From Deltaproteobacteria bacterium (GTDB lineage Bacteria > Desulfobacterota > Desulfobulbia > Desulfobulbales > BM004), in the NCBI GenBank assembly GCA_019312685.1, contig JAFDCR010000118.1:1-7520 (forward strand): a DNA stretch of 7,520 bases. The letters run 5' to 3'. Numbering within the stretch: position 1 is the first letter of the stretch; every line of letters starts with the position of its first letter. This document shows positions 5,674-7,520 of the stretch, piece by piece. The notes beneath the pieces were generated by a model. The model was not told the origin of the DNA, did not search any database, and saw only the letters and a program-made list of their open reading frames with translations. A program made the position numbers and the translations under genes.

Positions 5674-7218
5674 TTACTCGAATTGAATTCCTTGGGCCAA
5701 AGTGGTTCCCTTGCTCCAGTTAATGGTGTTGGTCTGACGCCGCATATATCCTTTCCAGGCATCGGAGCCGGACTCGCGGCCGCCGCCTGTCTCCTTTTCA
5801 CCGCCGAATGCCAGGCCGATCTCAGCGCCGCTGGTTCCCAGGTTGACATTGGCAATGCCGCAGTCGGAACCCGAAGCGCTTAAAAAAGACTCCGCCTCTA
5901 CAAGGTTATCGGTGAAAATTGACGAACTCAAGCCTTGGGGAACATCATTCTGGATGGCCACCGCAGTTTGCACCGGTCCGCTGTATTTGATCAGGTAGAG
6001 GATCGGGGCAAAGGTTTCTTCCCGGACAATGGCCATATCTTTGGGGACCTCGACAACGGCTGGAGTCACATAACAGCCCCCAGGATAGTTTTCGCCTTGA
6101 AGCTTTTTCCCTTCATGCACCACTCTGCCCCCGTGTCGGACAATGGTTTCAAGCGCCTCAAACATCGTTGACACTGCTGATACAGACACCAGCGGGCCCA
6201 TCTGGATCCTTTCATCAAGGGGAGAGCCGATGGTCAACCGGTCATAAAAGGAAAGCAGTTTTTTCATAAAAGCATCGTAGACCGATTCTTCAATAATAAC
6301 CCGACGGGTGGTCGTACAACGCTGTCCAGCAGTGCCCACTGCCCCGAAGAAGATGTTCTCCGCAGCCAGGTCAAGATCGGCGTTGGGAGTGACGATTACC
6401 GCGTTGTTGCCGCCCAGTTCCAGGATGGTTTTACCAAGCCGTGCCCCTACTACCGAGGCGATATGTTTGCCCATGCGGCAGGAACCGGTATAGCTGATCA
6501 GGTCCACCCTCGGGTCCCGATTCAAGAGTTCGCCAATCTCTGCGCCTCTGCCAATGACCAGGGTGGCAATGCCCGAAACCATATTATTCTCCCGGAGGAC
6601 ATTTTCAATAATTTTCTGGCAGGCAATGGAGGTCAGTGGGGTATTGCTTGCAGGCTTCCAGACCACTACATCACCGCAGACCAGGGCGATGGCCAGGTTC
6701 CATGCCCATACTGCTGCTGGAAAGTTAAAGGCGGTGATCACACCCACCAAACCCAGGGGATGCCACTGCTCGTACATCCGGTGCCGAGCCCTCTCGCTGT
6801 GGGTCTGGACACCGTATAGCTGCCGGGACAGGCCGCAGGCATAATCACAGATATCGATCATTTCCTGCACCTCGCCCCACCCCTCCTGGATGGATTTACC
6901 CATCTCCATGGTGACCAATCGGCCCAGTTCATCCTTGTTTTCCCGGAGGGCCTGCCCCAGCTGCCGGATGATTTCACCCCGTTTCGGAGCCGGGATCTCT
7001 CGCCAGACCATAAACGCCTCACGGGCAGCGGTGATCACCTGTTCATAATCATCATTATTGGTTTGCTTAACCACGGCAAGAACCTTGCCGTTGATCGGGG
7101 AAACAACTTCTAGCTCGCTGCCGTTACCAAACCAAGCTCTGCCATCGCTGGCGCCGGGGTTATCGCTTTTCAGCCCCAGGGCCTTAAAAGCCTTGCGGAT
7201 ATCCTGAGTTGCCAACAT
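5674..7218 (-). CDS. amaB: ALDH7-family 2-aminoadipate 6-semialdehyde dehydrogenase
   Basis: 514 aa from the ATG at 7218. The protein follows ALDH7A1/AmaB through its length: QWHPLGLVGVITAFNFPAAV (151-170), VVWKPA (185-190) for NAD binding, LELGGNNA with the catalytic base Glu267, GQRCTTTRR with the nucleophile Cys301, and the C-terminal FGGEKETGGGRESGSDAW (471-488) and LAQGIQF. The helix QEGWGEVQEMIDICDY (111-126) corresponds to the ALDH7 segment that helps bind the aminoadipate semialdehyde headgroup. ALDH7 enzymes oxidise 2-aminoadipate 6-semialdehyde (in equilibrium with piperideine-6-carboxylate) to 2-aminoadipate with NAD(P), in lysine breakdown. It is the first gene of the operon and its stop codon is 10 nt from the aminotransferase start, the enzyme that would make its substrate. 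The nearer ATG at 7224 is too close to the ribosome binding site. The gene symbol is by analogy with the Pseudomonas enzyme. Betaine-aldehyde-type activity is a known side activity of the family. Confidence 0.92.
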   Translation of the reverse strand: MLATQDIRKAFKALGLKSDNPGASDGRAWFGNGSELEVVSPINGKVLAVVKQTNNDDYEQVITAAREAFMVWREIPAPKRGEIIRQLGQALRENKDELGRLVTMEMGKSIQEGWGEVQEMIDICDYACGLSRQLYGVQTHSERARHRMYEQWHPLGLVGVITAFNFPAAVWAWNLAIALVCGDVVVWKPASNTPLTSIACQKIIENVLRENNMVSGIATLVIGRGAEIGELLNRDPRVDLISYTGSCRMGKHIASVVGARLGKTILELGGNNAVIVTPNADLDLAAENIFFGAVGTAGQRCTTTRRVIIEESVYDAFMKKLLSFYDRLTIGSPLDERIQMGPLVSVSAVSTMFEALETIVRHGGRVVHEGKKLQGENYPGGCYVTPAVVEVPKDMAIVREETFAPILYLIKYSGPVQTAVAIQNDVPQGLSSSIFTDNLVEAESFLSASGSDCGIANVNLGTSGAEIGLAFGGEKETGGGRESGSDAWKGYMRRQTNTINWSKGTTLAQGIQFE

Positions 7219-7225
7219 ATCCATT

Positions 7226-7230
7226 CCTCC
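7226..7230 (-). promoter_or_regulatory. Ribosome binding site deciding the dehydrogenase start
   Basis: GGAGG on the - strand lies only 1 nt before the ATG at 7224 but 7 nt before the in-frame ATG at 7218. The second ATG therefore has the normal spacing and is taken as the start, two residues shorter than the longest frame. Confidence 0.75.
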
Positions 7231-7263
7231 AGTTATTAAGGTTCTTAGAATAGATCAAATCCC

Positions 7264-7314
7264 AATCGTTACAACCATGTCTTCAGTTTCCAGCCTTTAG
7301 ACGTGGTAACGATT
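7264..7314. promoter_or_regulatory. Strong inverted repeat in the operon leader, candidate operator or leader hairpin
   Basis: AATCGTTAC (7264-7272) and GTAACGATT (7306-7314) are perfect 9-bp complements. Pairing continues imperfectly inward (CCATGTCT at 7275-7282 against AGACGTGG at 7299-7306), giving an arm of about 16 bp. It begins just downstream of the predicted transcription start on the - strand (about 7319), between promoter and first gene. It could be a repressor site or a stable structure at the 5' end of the mRNA. No known riboswitch core is recognised. Confidence 0.55.
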
Positions 7315-7325
7315 GTGTCTCTCTA

Positions 7326-7354
7326 AATATAATATGACAGAGGCAGTCCGCCAA
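7326..7354 (-). promoter_or_regulatory. Sigma70-like promoter for the lysine-type operon
   Basis: On the - strand, -35 TTGGCG (7349-7354, 4 of 6) and -10 TATATT (7326-7331, 5 of 6) are separated by exactly 17 bp. Transcription would start near 7319, leaving a leader of about 100 nt before the dehydrogenase gene. It is the only good promoter match found upstream of the three-gene cluster. Confidence 0.5.
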
Positions 7355-7520
7355 TAGGAAGACGAACAGAAAAGTTTAATAAGCGGTCAGTAGCTGCTGT
7401 ACTTCGGCAGAGAAAATTCTTTTGGTGGCAAGAATAAAGGTTTGATTCCGTAATCCCAAAATTTCAGACAATATTCGAGGAGTGGATCTTGAAGTACCAT
7501 CCTTACTTGTTTATTTCCAG

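Noticed and set aside
5664..5855. 64-codon N-terminal extension of the aminotransferase frame
   Set aside because: It overlaps the C-terminal coding part of the dehydrogenase in another frame and encodes an unrelated Pro/Ala-rich stretch; the MKKYPYPH start matches family length.
7264..7314. Lysine riboswitch in the operon leader
   Set aside because: The leader is only about 100 nt, and the elements of the lysine aptamer (about 170 nt with five helices) are not seen.
7477..7520. Possible start of a + strand gene at the right edge (GAGGAG, 6 nt, TTG start at 7489)
   Set aside because: Only ten codons fit in the window and the start is not ATG; a gene cannot be supported without sequence beyond the edge.
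1..7520. CRISPR array, toxin-antitoxin pair or phage structural genes
   Set aside because: No regularly spaced direct repeats, small overlapping gene pairs or phage-type proteins were found on either strand.

Overview
The window (about 50% GC by eye, AT-rich between genes) holds six protein genes and one tRNA remnant. The gene families suggest a Gram-negative bacterium, probably a proteobacterium or a Desulfobacterota-type anaerobe. That placement is inferred from the mix of an MtfA peptidase, a Yip1-type membrane protein and an amino-acid cluster containing a radical-SAM aminomutase. No marker gene fixes the taxon.

Left part (1-2965): a membrane-anchored MtfA-type zinc peptidase and a small Yip1-like membrane protein lie on the + strand. 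A 325-aa uncharacterised protein lies on the - strand, convergent with them. Spaced H, E, R and G-x-x-H residues make it look like a divergent TraB/TIKI-fold protein. The convergent gap contains a 16-bp inverted repeat enclosing a smaller hairpin, 87 bp in all, which abuts the stop codon of the 325-aa gene and looks like a small non-autonomous element. A 269-bp AT-rich stretch without a credible gene follows.

Boundary (2966-3060): an intact 3' half of tRNA-Glu(UUC), from anticodon loop to CCA, has no recognisable 5' half and is followed by a hairpin/T-run terminator. This is the usual signature of an attachment-site scar. If so, its polarity puts the integrated DNA to the left and the original chromosome to the right.

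Right part (3117-7314): a - strand operon, read right to left. It has a good sigma70-like promoter (7326-7354), a roughly 100-nt leader with a strong inverted repeat, an ALDH7-family semialdehyde dehydrogenase, a class III PLP omega-aminotransferase 10 nt downstream, and, after a 132-nt gap with a hairpin, a KamA-type radical-SAM 2,3-aminomutase. The first two enzymes fit lysine -> 2-aminoadipate 6-semialdehyde -> 2-aminoadipate. The aminomutase keeps its cluster-binding and PLP residues, but both aspartates that hold the lysine side-chain amine in classical lysine 2,3-aminomutase are replaced (Asn281, Thr319) and its PLP loop is shortened. It may therefore act on something other than lysine, for example 2-aminoadipate or another product of the same operon. 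This is the most interesting lead in the window.

The last ~165 bases (7355-7520) contain no gene that can be supported.
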